Below, in pieces: positions 54,468 to 64,000 of a stretch of 64,000 bases of DNA. The stretch is taken from positions 310,001-374,000 of the forward strand of contig NZ_RJVI01000002.1 in NCBI RefSeq assembly GCF_003751635.1, in the 5' to 3' direction. Position numbers and translations under genes: made by a program. Each line of letters opens with the position of its first letter. Position 1 is the first letter of the stretch. This DNA comes from Inmirania thermothiophila. Lineage in GTDB: Bacteria; Pseudomonadota; Gammaproteobacteria; DSM-100275. The notes beneath the pieces were generated by a model that saw only the letters and a list, made by a program, of their open reading frames with translations, did not search any database and was not told the origin of the DNA.

Positions 54468-55781
54468 GTGGCGCGCATCGACTACCGCGTCGCCCCCGGC
54501 GGCCGCCTGCGCGGCAGCGTCGAGGTGCCCGGGGACAAGTCCGTCTCCCACCGCGTGGTGATGCTGGGCGCCATCGCCGAGGGCACCACCGAGGCCGAGG
54601 GCTTCCTCGAGGGCGAGGATGCGCTCGCCACCGTGGCCGCCTTCCGCGCCATGGGGGTGGAGATCGAAGGGCCGCGCGAGGGGTGCATCCGCGTCCACGG
54701 CGTCGGCCTCCACGGCCTGCGCCCGCCCGAGGGCCCCCTCGACCTCGGCAACTCCGGGACCTCCATGCGCCTGCTCGCGGGCCTGCTCGCGGCCCAGCCC
54801 TTCGACACCGTGCTCACGGGCGACGCCTCCCTGCGCCGCCGCCCCATGCGGCGGGTGACGCAGCCGCTGCAGCTCATGGGCGCGCGCATCGAGACCACCC
54901 CCGAGGGCACGGCGCCCCTCGTCATCCGCGGCCGCCGGCGGCTGGCCGGGATCCACTACCCGATGCCGGTGGCCAGCGCCCAGGTCAAGTCGGCGCTGCT
55001 GCTCGCCGGGCTCTACGCCGAGGGGCGCACCTGCGTGGTGGAGCCGGCGCCGACCCGCGACCACACCGAGCGCATGCTGGCCGCCTTCGGCGCCCCCGTC
55101 CGGTTCGGCGACGGCACGGCCTGCGTCGAGGGCGGGGCGCGGCTGCGCGGGCGGCGGGTGCTGGTGCCCGGGGACCTCTCCTCGGCCGCCTTCCTCCTCG
55201 TGGGCGCCACCATCGCCCCGGGCTCGGAGCTGGAGCTGCGGGGCGTCGGCGTCAACCCGACGCGCACCGGCGTCCTCCACATCCTGCGCGCCATGGGGGC
55301 CGAGATCGAGGTCCTCGACCCGCGCGAGGCGGGCGGCGAACCGGTGGCCGACCTGCGTGTGCGCCACGCCCCCCTGCGCGGGATCGAGATCCCGCCGGAG
55401 TGGGTGCCGCTCGCCATCGACGAGTTCCCGGCGGTGTTCGTCGCCGCCGCCTGCGCCGAGGGCGAGACCGTGCTGCGCGGCGCCGCGGAGCTGCGGGTCA
55501 AGGAGAGCGACCGCATCGCCGCCATGGCCGAGGCCCTCCAGGGGGTCGGGATCGAGGCCCGGCCGCTGCCGGACGGCATCGTCGTCCGCGGCGGGCGCAT
55601 CCGCGGCGGCAGCGTCTGGAGCCACGGCGACCATCGCGTGGCGATGGCCATGGCGGTGGCGGCGCTGCGCGCCGAGGGCACCGTCCTGGTGCGCGACTGC
55701 GCCGCGGTGGCGACCTCGTTCCCGGGCTTCGCCGAGCTCGCCGCCCGGCTCGGCCTCGGCATCGAAACGGTGGTGCGCTGA
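54468..55781 (+). CDS. aroA: 3-phosphoshikimate 1-carboxyvinyltransferase (EPSP synthase)
   Basis: Adds enolpyruvate to shikimate 3-phosphate. The 437-residue protein has PGDKSVSHR (20-28), LGNSGTSMRLLAGLL, RRPMRRV, TRDHTERML and the C-terminal RVKESDRIAAMAEAL and HGDHRVAMA. GNSGT and RDHTE resemble the class II-like enzymes of Bacillus and Agrobacterium more than E. coli AroA; the glycine of the inhibitor-site loop (GNSGT) is present. The GTG at 54468 has GGGGGAGG six bases upstream; a GTG at 54462 overlapping the tyrA stop is the alternative. Confidence 0.95.
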   Translation: MARIDYRVAPGGRLRGSVEVPGDKSVSHRVVMLGAIAEGTTEAEGFLEGEDALATVAAFRAMGVEIEGPREGCIRVHGVGLHGLRPPEGPLDLGNSGTSMRLLAGLLAAQPFDTVLTGDASLRRRPMRRVTQPLQLMGARIETTPEGTAPLVIRGRRRLAGIHYPMPVASAQVKSALLLAGLYAEGRTCVVEPAPTRDHTERMLAAFGAPVRFGDGTACVEGGARLRGRRVLVPGDLSSAAFLLVGATIAPGSELELRGVGVNPTRTGVLHILRAMGAEIEVLDPREAGGEPVADLRVRHAPLRGIEIPPEWVPLAIDEFPAVFVAAACAEGETVLRGAAELRVKESDRIAAMAEALQGVGIEARPLPDGIVVRGGRIRGGSVWSHGDHRVAMAMAVAALRAEGTVLVRDCAAVATSFPGFAELAARLGLGIETVVR

Positions 55782-55792
55782 GGGGGGTGCCG

Positions 55793-56416
55793 GTGTTCCG
55801 TCCCCGCTTCCGCCTGGGCGACGTCCGCGTCCTCGCCCGCGAGACCTGCCACGACGGCTTCTTCCGCCTCGACCGCCTGCACCTTCGCCACGCCCTCTTC
55901 GGCGGCGGCGAGAGCCCGCCCCTGATGCGGGAGCTCTTCGTTCGCGGCGAGGCGGTGGCGGTGCTGCCCTACGACCCTGCGGCCGACGCCGTGGTCCTGG
56001 TGGAGCAGTTCCGGGTCGGCGCCCTCGCGCATCCGGCCGGTCCCTGGCTGCTGGAGATCGTGGCCGGCGTCTTCGACCACGGCGAGTCGGCGGAAGCGGT
56101 GGCGCGGCGCGAGGTGCGCGAGGAGACGGGCTGCGAGGCCACGGCGCTGTGGCCGCTGGGGCGGTTCTACACGAGCCCCGGGGCGAGCTCGGAGCGGATC
56201 CTGCTCTATCTCGCGCGGGTGCGGGCGCCCGCCGCAGGGGGGGTGTTCGGCCTCGCCGAGGAGGGCGAGGACATCCGCAGCCACGTCCTGCCGCTCGCGG
56301 AAGCGCTGGCCGGCATCGAGGCCGGCTGGATCGAGGCCTCCTACAGCATCATCGCGCTCCAGTGGCTCGCCCTCCACCGGACGCGGGTGCGCGCGGCCTG
56401 GGCCGAGGGCGGCTGA
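55793..56416 (+). CDS. nudF: ADP-ribose pyrophosphatase (Nudix)
   Basis: Hydrolyses ADP-ribose to AMP and ribose 5-phosphate. The 207-residue protein has the complete Nudix box at about 83-105 (GVFDHGES ... REVREETG) and the NudF marks LVEQFRVGALAH and GRFYTSPGASSERILLYLA. The GTG at 55793 follows AGGGGGG; a GTG at 55787 is also in frame. It sits where many relatives have cmk-rpsA after aroA. Converges on the next gene with nine bases between. Confidence 0.9.
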   Translation: MFRPRFRLGDVRVLARETCHDGFFRLDRLHLRHALFGGGESPPLMRELFVRGEAVAVLPYDPAADAVVLVEQFRVGALAHPAGPWLLEIVAGVFDHGESAEAVARREVREETGCEATALWPLGRFYTSPGASSERILLYLARVRAPAAGGVFGLAEEGEDIRSHVLPLAEALAGIEAGWIEASYSIIALQWLALHRTRVRAAWAEGG

Positions 56417-56425
56417 GGGTCGCGC

Positions 56426-58435
<2,010 letters not shown>

Positions 58436-58491
58436 TATGCCCGCGCCGCCGCCGGGCGGCGCCCGGTCGCCATCGTAGGGAGGTCTGGACG

Positions 58492-61032
58492 GTGCTCGAA
58501 GCCTACCGCAAGCATGTCGAGGAGCGCGCCGAGCAGGGCGTGCCGCCGCTGCCCCTGGATGCCGCGCAGGTCCGCGCCCTGACGGAGCTGCTCTGCGACC
58601 CGCCGGCGGGCGAGGAGGCCTTCCTCCTGGATCTGCTCACGCAGCGGGTGCCGCCCGGCGTGGACGAGGCCGCCCGGGTCAAGGCCGAGTTCCTCGCCGC
58701 GGTGGCGCGGGGCGAGCGCACCTGCCCGGTGATCTCGCGCGAGCGGGCGGTGGAGCTGCTGGGCACCATGCTGGGCGGCTACAACATCGAGCCGCTGGTG
58801 GCGCTGCTGGACGATGCTTTGCTTGGCGAGGCCGCGGCGCGCGCCCTCAAGGGGACGCTGCTGGTCTTCGACGCCTTCGATGCGGTGGCGGCGAAGGCGG
58901 CGGACAACCCGCACGCCGAGGCGGTGATCCGCGCCTGGGCGGAGGCCGAGTGGTTCACCTCGCGCCCGCCGGTGCCGGAGCGGATCACGGTGACGGTGTT
59001 CAAGGTCCCGGGGGAGACCAACACCGACGACCTCTCGCCGGCCTCCGAGGCCTGGAGCCGGCCCGACATCCCGCTGCATGCGCAGTCGATGCTCATGAAC
59101 CGCATGCCGGGGGCGCTGGAGACCATCGCCGGGCTGCGCGGCAAGGGCCATCCGGTGGCCTTCGTCGGCGATGTGGTGGGCACCGGCTCGTCGCGCAAGT
59201 CGGCCACCAACTCCCTGCTCTGGCACATCGGCGAGGACATCCCCTACGTGCCCAACAAGCGCCAGGGCGGGGTGGTGCTGGGCGGCAAGATCGCGCCCAT
59301 CTTCTTCAACACCCTCGAGGACTCGGGGGCGCTGCCCATCGAGTGCGACGTCTCGGGGCTCGAGACCGGCGACGTGATCACGATCCTGCCCTACGCGGGC
59401 CGGATCGAGAACGAGGCCGGCGAGACCGTCGCCACCTTCGCCCTCAAGACCGAGGTGCTCCTGGACGAGGTGCGCGCCGGGGGGCGCATCCCGCTCATCA
59501 TCGGCCGCAACCTCACGGCGCGGGCGCGCCGCCACCTGGGGCTGCCGGAGAGCGAGGTCTTCCGCAGGCCGCGCCAGCCCGCGGACACCGGCCGCGGCTA
59601 CACCCTGGCGCAGAAGATCGTGGGCCGGGCCTGCGGCGTGGAGGGGGTGCGTCCGGGCACCTACTGCGAGCCGCGCATGACCACGGTGGGCTCGCAGGAC
59701 ACCACCGGCCCCATGACCCGCGACGAGCTCAAGGAGCTCGCCTGCATGCGCTTCCAGGCCGACCTCGTGATGCAGAGCTTCTGCCACACCGCGGCCTATC
59801 CCCGGCCGGTGGACGTGCAGACCCACAAGACGCTGCCGCAGTTCATCGTCGAGCGCGGCGGCGTCGCCCTGCGCCCGGGCGACGGCATCATCCACTCCTG
59901 GCTCAACCGCATGCTCCTGCCCGACACCGTGGGCACCGGCGGCGACTCCCACACCCGCTTCCCGCTCGGGATCAGCTTCCCCGCGGGCTCGGGCCTGGTG
60001 GCCTTCGCCGCCGCCATGGGCGTGATGCCGCTGGACATGCCGGAGTCGGTGCTGGTCCGCTTCAAGGGCGAGATGCGCCCCGGCATCACCCTGCGCGACC
60101 TCGTCAACGCCATCCCCTACGCCGCGCTGCAGCAGGGGCTGCTGACGGTGGCCAAGGAGGGCAAGAAGAACGTCTTCTCCGGCCGCATCCTGGAGATCGA
60201 GGGGCTGCCGCAGCTCAAGGTGGAGCAGGCCTTCGAGCTCGCCGACGCCTCCGCCGAGCGCTCCGCCGCGGCCTGCACCGTGCGGCTCGACAAGGAGCCG
60301 GTGATCGAGTACCTGCGCTCCAACGTGGCGCTGCTGCGCTGGATGATCGCGCAAGGCTACCGCGACGCCGACGCCCTGCGCCGGCGCATCGAGGCCATGG
60401 AGGCCTGGCTCGCCGATCCGCAGCTGCTCGAGCCGGACGCGGACGCCGAGTACGCGGCGGTGATCGAGATCGATCTCGCCGAGATCACCGAGCCGCTGCT
60501 CGCCTGCCCCAACGACCCCGACGACGTCCGCCCGCTCTCCGAGGTGGCCGGCACCCGGATCGACGAGGTCTTCATCGGCTCGTGCATGACCAACATCGGC
60601 CACTACCGCGCCGCCGCCCACGTCCTCGAGGCGGCCGGGGGGCAGGTGCCGGTCCGGCTCTGGATCGCGCCGCCGACGCGCATGGACCAGGCCGAGCTGG
60701 TGGAGGAGGGCTACTACAGCGTCTTCGGCCGCGCCGGGGCGCGCATGGAGATGCCCGGCTGCTCGCTGTGCATGGGCAACCAGGCCCGCGTGGCCGACGA
60801 GGCCACCGTGGTCTCCACCTCCACGCGCAACTTCCCCAACCGCATGGGCCGGGGGGCCAAGGTCTTCCTCGCCTCGGCGGAGCTGGCGGCGGTGGCGGCG
60901 GCGCTGGGGCGGCTGCCGAGCCCCGAGGAGTACCTGGAGCGGGTCCGCCCGGTGATCGAGCGCGCCGAGGCCATCTACCGCTACCTCAACTTCGACCGGA
61001 TGCCGCAGTACGCGGGCGAGGAGGCGGCCTGA
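58492..61032 (+). CDS. acnB: Aconitate hydratase B (2-methylisocitrate dehydratase)
   Basis: Interconverts citrate and isocitrate through a [4Fe-4S] cluster; AcnB is the main citric-acid-cycle aconitase of many gammaproteobacteria. The 846-residue protein has the N-terminal HEAT-like domain ([13 protein letters not shown]), the swivel domain segment [20 protein letters not shown]-like (about 222-241), cluster ligands in GSCMTNIGH (about 702) and GCSLCMGNQ (about 758-766). GTG start. Convergent with the M23 lipoprotein gene, nine bases apart. Confidence 0.98.
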   Translation: MLEAYRKHVEERAEQGVPPLPLDAAQVRALTELLCDPPAGEEAFLLDLLTQRVPPGVDEAARVKAEFLAAVARGERTCPVISRERAVELLGTMLGGYNIEPLVALLDDALLGEAAARALKGTLLVFDAFDAVAAKAADNPHAEAVIRAWAEAEWFTSRPPVPERITVTVFKVPGETNTDDLSPASEAWSRPDIPLHAQSMLMNRMPGALETIAGLRGKGHPVAFVGDVVGTGSSRKSATNSLLWHIGEDIPYVPNKRQGGVVLGGKIAPIFFNTLEDSGALPIECDVSGLETGDVITILPYAGRIENEAGETVATFALKTEVLLDEVRAGGRIPLIIGRNLTARARRHLGLPESEVFRRPRQPADTGRGYTLAQKIVGRACGVEGVRPGTYCEPRMTTVGSQDTTGPMTRDELKELACMRFQADLVMQSFCHTAAYPRPVDVQTHKTLPQFIVERGGVALRPGDGIIHSWLNRMLLPDTVGTGGDSHTRFPLGISFPAGSGLVAFAAAMGVMPLDMPESVLVRFKGEMRPGITLRDLVNAIPYAALQQGLLTVAKEGKKNVFSGRILEIEGLPQLKVEQAFELADASAERSAAACTVRLDKEPVIEYLRSNVALLRWMIAQGYRDADALRRRIEAMEAWLADPQLLEPDADAEYAAVIEIDLAEITEPLLACPNDPDDVRPLSEVAGTRIDEVFIGSCMTNIGHYRAAAHVLEAAGGQVPVRLWIAPPTRMDQAELVEEGYYSVFGRAGARMEMPGCSLCMGNQARVADEATVVSTSTRNFPNRMGRGAKVFLASAELAAVAAALGRLPSPEEYLERVRPVIERAEAIYRYLNFDRMPQYAGEEAA

Positions 61033-61041
61033 GCGCCGCCC

Positions 61042-61722
61042 TCAGGGGATCGGCGGCCACGGGATGCCGCGGCAGGGGGCCGGATAGGTGAGCCGCACCG
61101 GGGCCTCGGGCCACCGCCGGCGCGGATCGAAGCAGGTCACCCGCCCGACGCCGTCGACCCAGAAGCGCTGCGGGTTGACATGGCCCCGGTCGTGGCCCCG
61201 GGCGTCGCAGCGGCGGACCTCGAAGTGCAGGTGCGGGAAGCCGCCCGCGAGCAGCCCGGAACGGCCGGAGCGGCCGATGGGCTGGCCGCGCCGCACCGCC
61301 TCGCCCGCGCGCACGTCGATGCGGCCGAGGTGGTAGTAGCGGGTGCAGAGGTGTCCGCCGTCGCCGGCCTCGGCGAGGGGGCCGTGGACCAGGGCGACGG
61401 TCCGCCCGTACATGGGCGAGAGGCCGGTGTCGGCCACCGTCCCCGGGGCCGCCGCCAGCACCGGCGTGCCGTCGAGGACGAAGAGGTCGATGCCCTCGTG
61501 AGGCGCGCCGCCCTCGCGCAGGCCGGGGTAGCGGTCGAGGGGGCGGTAGCGCTGGCTGATGGAGGGCGCCCCGGGCGGCAGCACCACCGCGATGTCCTGC
61601 TCCGGGATGTCGGTGTCGGCCGGGGCCACGCGCCCGTAGCCGTAGCGCTCGTGCAGGCCGGTGCAACCGGCAAGGAGCGCGCCCGCCGAGGCGAGGGCGA
61701 GGCGCCGCAGGCGCGGGATCAC
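61042..61722 (-). CDS. M23 family metallopeptidase, lipoprotein
   Basis: A 226-residue probable peptidoglycan endopeptidase. The signal sequence ends in a lipobox LLAGC (Cys20). The LytM domain has every catalytic residue: His75 and Asp79 (HEGID), His131 (YYHLG), and His164/His166 (HLHFE), so unlike NlpD it should be active. A C-terminal extension (about 170-226) carries two Cys and is Pro/Arg-rich. The GTG start overlaps the stop of the upstream exported protein (GTGA), suggesting a functional pair. Confidence 0.87.
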   Translation of the reverse strand: MIPRLRRLALASAGALLAGCTGLHERYGYGRVAPADTDIPEQDIAVVLPPGAPSISQRYRPLDRYPGLREGGAPHEGIDLFVLDGTPVLAAAPGTVADTGLSPMYGRTVALVHGPLAEAGDGGHLCTRYYHLGRIDVRAGEAVRRGQPIGRSGRSGLLAGGFPHLHFEVRRCDARGHDRGHVNPQRFWVDGVGRVTCFDPRRRWPEAPVRLTYPAPCRGIPWPPIP

Positions 61723-62255
61723 GGCGGGCCCCCGGCACCGCGCGGCGGCGGCCCGGGACGCCGGCCGATGCGCGCCTCGGCGGCGGCGCGCACCGCCTCC
61801 AGGGTCACCGCCGGCGGGGGCGTGAGGCCGCCCTCGGCCAGGAGCCGGAAGGCCCGGCCGCTGCGGTAGAGGGCGCGGGCATCCGAGCCGCACGCCGCGG
61901 CAGGCGCGCCCGCCCCCTCCCCGCCGCGCAGGTGCGCCATCCAGGCCGCGCGGCCGAGGTTGCGCGCGCGGCGCTCGAGGTACGGACGAAGCGGCGCGAC
62001 GGCGCCGGGCAGCGCCCGGCGCAGCGCGCCTTCGAGGTGCCCGAGCCGGCGCCGGCGCTCGGCCGGGCGGGCCACGGCGTCGGCACCGGCGAGGCCCGCG
62101 TCCCGGGCGATGCGGGCCGAGAGCAGCTCCGCCTCGGCGGCGGCCTCGAGGCAGAGGACCTCGGCATAGCGCGCCGCGGCGATGCGCTCGCCACCGGGTG
62201 CCGCCCCCGCGGGCGCACAGGCAAGGAGCACCGCCGTCACCACCACACCCCGCAT
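61719..62255 (-). CDS. Exported alanine/arginine-rich protein of unknown function
   Basis: I do not recognise a family. The 178-residue product has a clear signal peptide (MRGVVVTAVLLACAPAGAAP; a Cys lies inside but the lipobox is weak), then a mostly helical region with pairs of Glu/Arg (about 25-110), one mature-region Cys (about 122) and a Pro/Gly-rich tail. Codon use matches neighbours, and the stop overlaps the M23 lipoprotein start, which supports a real coupled gene. Probably periplasmic; a role with the peptidase is inferred from the overlap only. Confidence 0.6.
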   Translation of the reverse strand: MRGVVVTAVLLACAPAGAAPGGERIAAARYAEVLCLEAAAEAELLSARIARDAGLAGADAVARPAERRRRLGHLEGALRRALPGAVAPLRPYLERRARNLGRAAWMAHLRGGEGAGAPAAACGSDARALYRSGRAFRLLAEGGLTPPPAVTLEAVRAAAEARIGRRPGPPPRGAGGPP

Positions 62256-62261
62256 GGGCCA

Positions 62262-62267
62262 AGCCTA
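62262..62267 (-). promoter_or_regulatory. Weak -10 placed for a leaderless exported-protein transcript
   Basis: The minus strand reads TAGGCT (the same hexamer as in the tpiA promoter) ending six bases before the ATG at 62255, with no Shine-Dalgarno sequence between. Confidence 0.3.
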
Positions 62268-62311
62268 GGCCCCCGGCCCGCGGCGGGCAAGGGATCGTCG
62301 CCCGCGGCGCC

Positions 62312-63577
62312 CTAGCGCGGCCGGTGGGCGAGCCGCGCGGCGCGGAAGGCGAACTCCCAGGCGGCGGCGCGCAGGGCGCGCGCCGGCACCGGCCGCAGGG
62401 CCGTCACCGGCAGGGGCAGGTCGTCGGCCCCGCACGCGCCGAGGATCCATTGCGCGAGGAGCCGGCCCCAGAGGGTGCCGGGGCCGATGCCGCGGCCGTT
62501 GTAGCCCAGCACGGCGTAGAGCCCCGGCGCCGGCTGGTGCAGGCGCGGGAGGTTGCCGGGGGTGAAGCCCAGGGTGCCGGCCCAGCGGTGGCGCCAGCGC
62601 GGCGGCGCAAGCCCCGGGAAGAGCAGGCGCCAGGCGCGCCGCAGCCAGGCCTCGGCCCCGTCCGCGGGCAGCCGCCCGAGGCTGCCGAGGAGGAGGTGGC
62701 CGGCGGCGTCGCGGCGGGCGAAAAGCATCGCGGGGCGGGTGTCGTAGAAGGCGTGGGCGGCGATGCCCGCGGCCTCGGCCGGGAGCGGCCCGGCGCAGGC
62801 GAAGCAGCCCACGGGGACGGTGGCCCGGTCGAGCCCCGGCAGGGCGCCCTCGGCATAGGCGTTGCCGGCGAGAAGGACGCGCCCTGCGCGCACCGTGCCG
62901 CGCGGCGTCTCCAGCCGCCAGCCGTCGCCCGCGGGGGCGAGGCGCAGCACCGGCGTCGCCTCGTGCACGCGCGCGCCGGCGCGCGCCGCGGCGGCGGCGA
63001 GCCCCCGGGCGTAGGCCAGCGGCTGCACGGTGCCGCTGCGGTGATCGAGGATGCCGCCGGCGTAGCCGCGGGCACCCGTGAGCTCGGCGGTGCGGCGGGC
63101 GTCGATCACCTCCACCGCCGCGCCGCGGCGCTGCCACTGCCGCGCGTGGGCCTGCAGGCGGGCGAGCGCCCGGCGGTCGTGGGCGGCGCGGGCGACGGGC
63201 CGCCGCTCGGCCTCGCAGGCGATGCGGTGCCGCTCGATGAGCGCGAAGACGAGCCGCGGCGCCGCCCCCAGCGCCTCGACCAGGCGCGGACCGTGGCGGG
63301 GCCCGGCGCGCCGCTCCACCTCGTCGGGGTCGAGCCAGAGGCCGGCGTTGACGAGGCCGATGTTGCGCCCGGAGCCGCCCCAGCCGATGCAGCGGGCCTC
63401 GAGGAGCACCACCGAGCACCCGGCCCCGGCCAGGTGCAACGCCGCCGAGCAGCCGGTGTAGCCGGCCCCGACCACGGCCACGTCGGCCTCCGCCTCGCCC
63501 TCCAGGGGCGGAGCGGCGGGGGCGGGCGGGGCGGTGGCCCACCAGAGGGCGTCCTGGAGCGCCGGTTCCCGGTGCAT
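62312..63577 (-). CDS. FAD-dependent amino acid/amine oxidoreductase (DAO family)
   Basis: A 421-residue flavoprotein of the glycine oxidase/DadA/PuuB superfamily. The N-terminal ADVAVVGAGYTGCSAALHLA (about 30-49) is the FAD-binding GxGxxG fold, with the ribose Glu in LLEARCIGWGGSGRN. The C-terminus has LGYNGRGIGPGTLWG, typical of gamma-glutamylputrescine oxidase-like enzymes. The substrate is not determinable. Its -10 lies seven bases before the ATG (leaderless). Divergent from the probable ATP-grasp gene. Confidence 0.85.
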   Translation of the reverse strand: MHREPALQDALWWATAPPAPAAPPLEGEAEADVAVVGAGYTGCSAALHLAGAGCSVVLLEARCIGWGGSGRNIGLVNAGLWLDPDEVERRAGPRHGPRLVEALGAAPRLVFALIERHRIACEAERRPVARAAHDRRALARLQAHARQWQRRGAAVEVIDARRTAELTGARGYAGGILDHRSGTVQPLAYARGLAAAAARAGARVHEATPVLRLAPAGDGWRLETPRGTVRAGRVLLAGNAYAEGALPGLDRATVPVGCFACAGPLPAEAAGIAAHAFYDTRPAMLFARRDAAGHLLLGSLGRLPADGAEAWLRRAWRLLFPGLAPPRWRHRWAGTLGFTPGNLPRLHQPAPGLYAVLGYNGRGIGPGTLWGRLLAQWILGACGADDLPLPVTALRPVPARALRAAAWEFAFRAARLAHRPR

Positions 63578-63584
63578 GGCGCGG

Positions 63585-63590
63585 ATGATA
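63585..63590 (-). promoter_or_regulatory. -10 element giving a leaderless FAD oxidoreductase transcript
   Basis: The minus strand TATCAT ends seven bases before the ATG at 63577; the interval CCGCGCC has no ribosome-binding site. Confidence 0.45.
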
Positions 63591-63632
63591 CCCGGATGCG
63601 GCCGTCCCGCTTCCCCCGCGCGCGGCGGCGGG

Positions 63633-63638
63633 TACAAT
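63633..63638 (+). promoter_or_regulatory. -10 element for the gene at 63676
   Basis: TACAAT in a GC-only background, 37 bases before the ATG at 63676. The -35 region is poor. Confidence 0.4.
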
Positions 63639-63675
63639 GCGCGCGCCGTCGTGCCTGCCATCGGCGCCACCGGTC

Positions 63676-64000
63676 ATGGAGCTGGTCTCGCTGGATCCGT
63701 TCCGCGCCCTGGAGCTTCCCGGCGTGCGCTGGGTCAAGCCGGAGGCGGTGCTGCGCGACCCCGCCTGCCTCGACGGGGCGGACTGGGTGCTGTTCCCGCC
63801 CGGGTGGATGGTGGACCTGCTGGTGCACGCCCTCGGCGCGCGCGTCTTCCCCGCTCCGGCGGCCTACCGCCTCGGGGCGAGCAAGGTGGTGCAGACGCGG
63901 GCCCTGCAGCTGGTCGCCCCGGCCCACGTGCCGCGCACCCTGATCCGCCCCGCGGGGCCGGAGGCGGTGGAGGAGGCGCTGGAGGTGCTGGGGCTGCCGC
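63676..64000 (+). CDS. N-terminal part of a probable RimK/glutathione synthetase-like ATP-grasp protein
   Basis: The reading frame is open from the ATG at 63676 through the window end, giving 108 residues. It begins MELVSLDPFRALELPGV and contains WVLFPPGWMVDLLVHALGARVFP and AYRLGASKVVQTRAL, resembling the preATP-grasp part of uncharacterised gammaproteobacterial ATP-grasp proteins. The ATP-binding domain would lie beyond 64000, so the assignment is tentative. Divergent from the FAD oxidoreductase with 98 bases between. Confidence 0.5.
   Translation, partial: MELVSLDPFRALELPGVRWVKPEAVLRDPACLDGADWVLFPPGWMVDLLVHALGARVFPAPAAYRLGASKVVQTRALQLVAPAHVPRTLIRPAGPEAVEEALEVLGLP

Overview
The window reads as a contiguous piece of the core chromosome of a high-GC (by eye about 70-75% G+C) gammaproteobacterium. 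The gene neighbourhoods are those of basal gammaproteobacteria such as pseudomonads and the Chromatiales/Ectothiorhodospiraceae: surE-pcm-yqaA-nlpD-rpoS, smc-zipA-ligA, yciB-yciI-bolA, yciO-trpS-scpA-scpB-rluB, tpiA-secG-tRNA-Leu-nuoA-N, and mupP-ubiG-mtaD beside mtnA-gyrA-serC-pheA-hisC-tyrA-aroA. An SMC-ScpAB condensin and separate nuoC and nuoD argue against an enteric bacterium. Genus and species cannot be fixed from the sequence alone. I see no insertion sequence, prophage, CRISPR array, integron or toxin-antitoxin pair, and no gene-free stretch over 300 bases.

Layout. 1-5.0 kb: stationary-phase and stress cluster (surE, pcm, yqaA, nlpD, rpoS), then an aminotransferase that appears to start at CTG. 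5.0-6.7 kb (minus): queF and an FGGY sugar kinase. 6.8-13.0 kb: smc, zipA, ligA. 13.0-15.0 kb (minus): yciB, yciI, bolA and a parvulin. 15.0-21.3 kb: PHP phosphoesterase, yciO, site-2 protease, trpS, scpA, scpB, rluB and an endonuclease III-like gene. 21.3-25.2 kb (minus): GGDEF protein, YciK-like reductase, Lon-related protease. 25.4-41.3 kb: tpiA, secG, tRNA-Leu(GAG) with a terminator, and the complete 14-gene complex I operon nuoA-N. 41.3-44.1 kb (minus): mtaD, ubiG, mupP. 44.2-56.4 kb: mtnA, gyrA, then a serine/aromatic amino acid supercluster (serC, serA, pheA, hisC, aroF, tyrA, aroA) and nudF. 56.4-58.3 kb (minus): purB and a small conserved gene. 58.5-61.0 kb: acnB. 61.0-63.6 kb (minus): M23 lipoprotein, exported protein, FAD oxidoreductase. 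From 63.7 kb: a gene cut by the window end, possibly ATP-grasp.

How the parts work together. SMC, ScpA and ScpB form the condensin, ZipA and YciB act at the division site, and LigA and GyrA serve replication. NuoA-N is the proton-pumping NADH dehydrogenase. SerA and SerC make phosphoserine; AroF, AroA, PheA, TyrA and HisC cover the entry and exit of aromatic amino acid synthesis; MtaD and MtnA touch methylthioadenosine turnover.

No undescribed multi-gene system stands out. The most informative oddities are: (i) a TrpRS carrying a four-cysteine pattern nearly identical to that of iron-sulfur TrpRS; (ii) at least four genes whose -10 hexamer lies 6-10 nt before the start codon with no Shine-Dalgarno sequence, so probably leaderless; (iii) a gyrA promoter followed at +1 by GATTTTTT, the sequence type used for UTP-sensitive slippage in E. 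coli; (iv) GyrA with Ala at position 83; (v) a CTG start overlapping the rpoS stop; and (vi) several enzymes missing a family-typical catalytic residue (endonuclease III-like, Lon-like, SerA).
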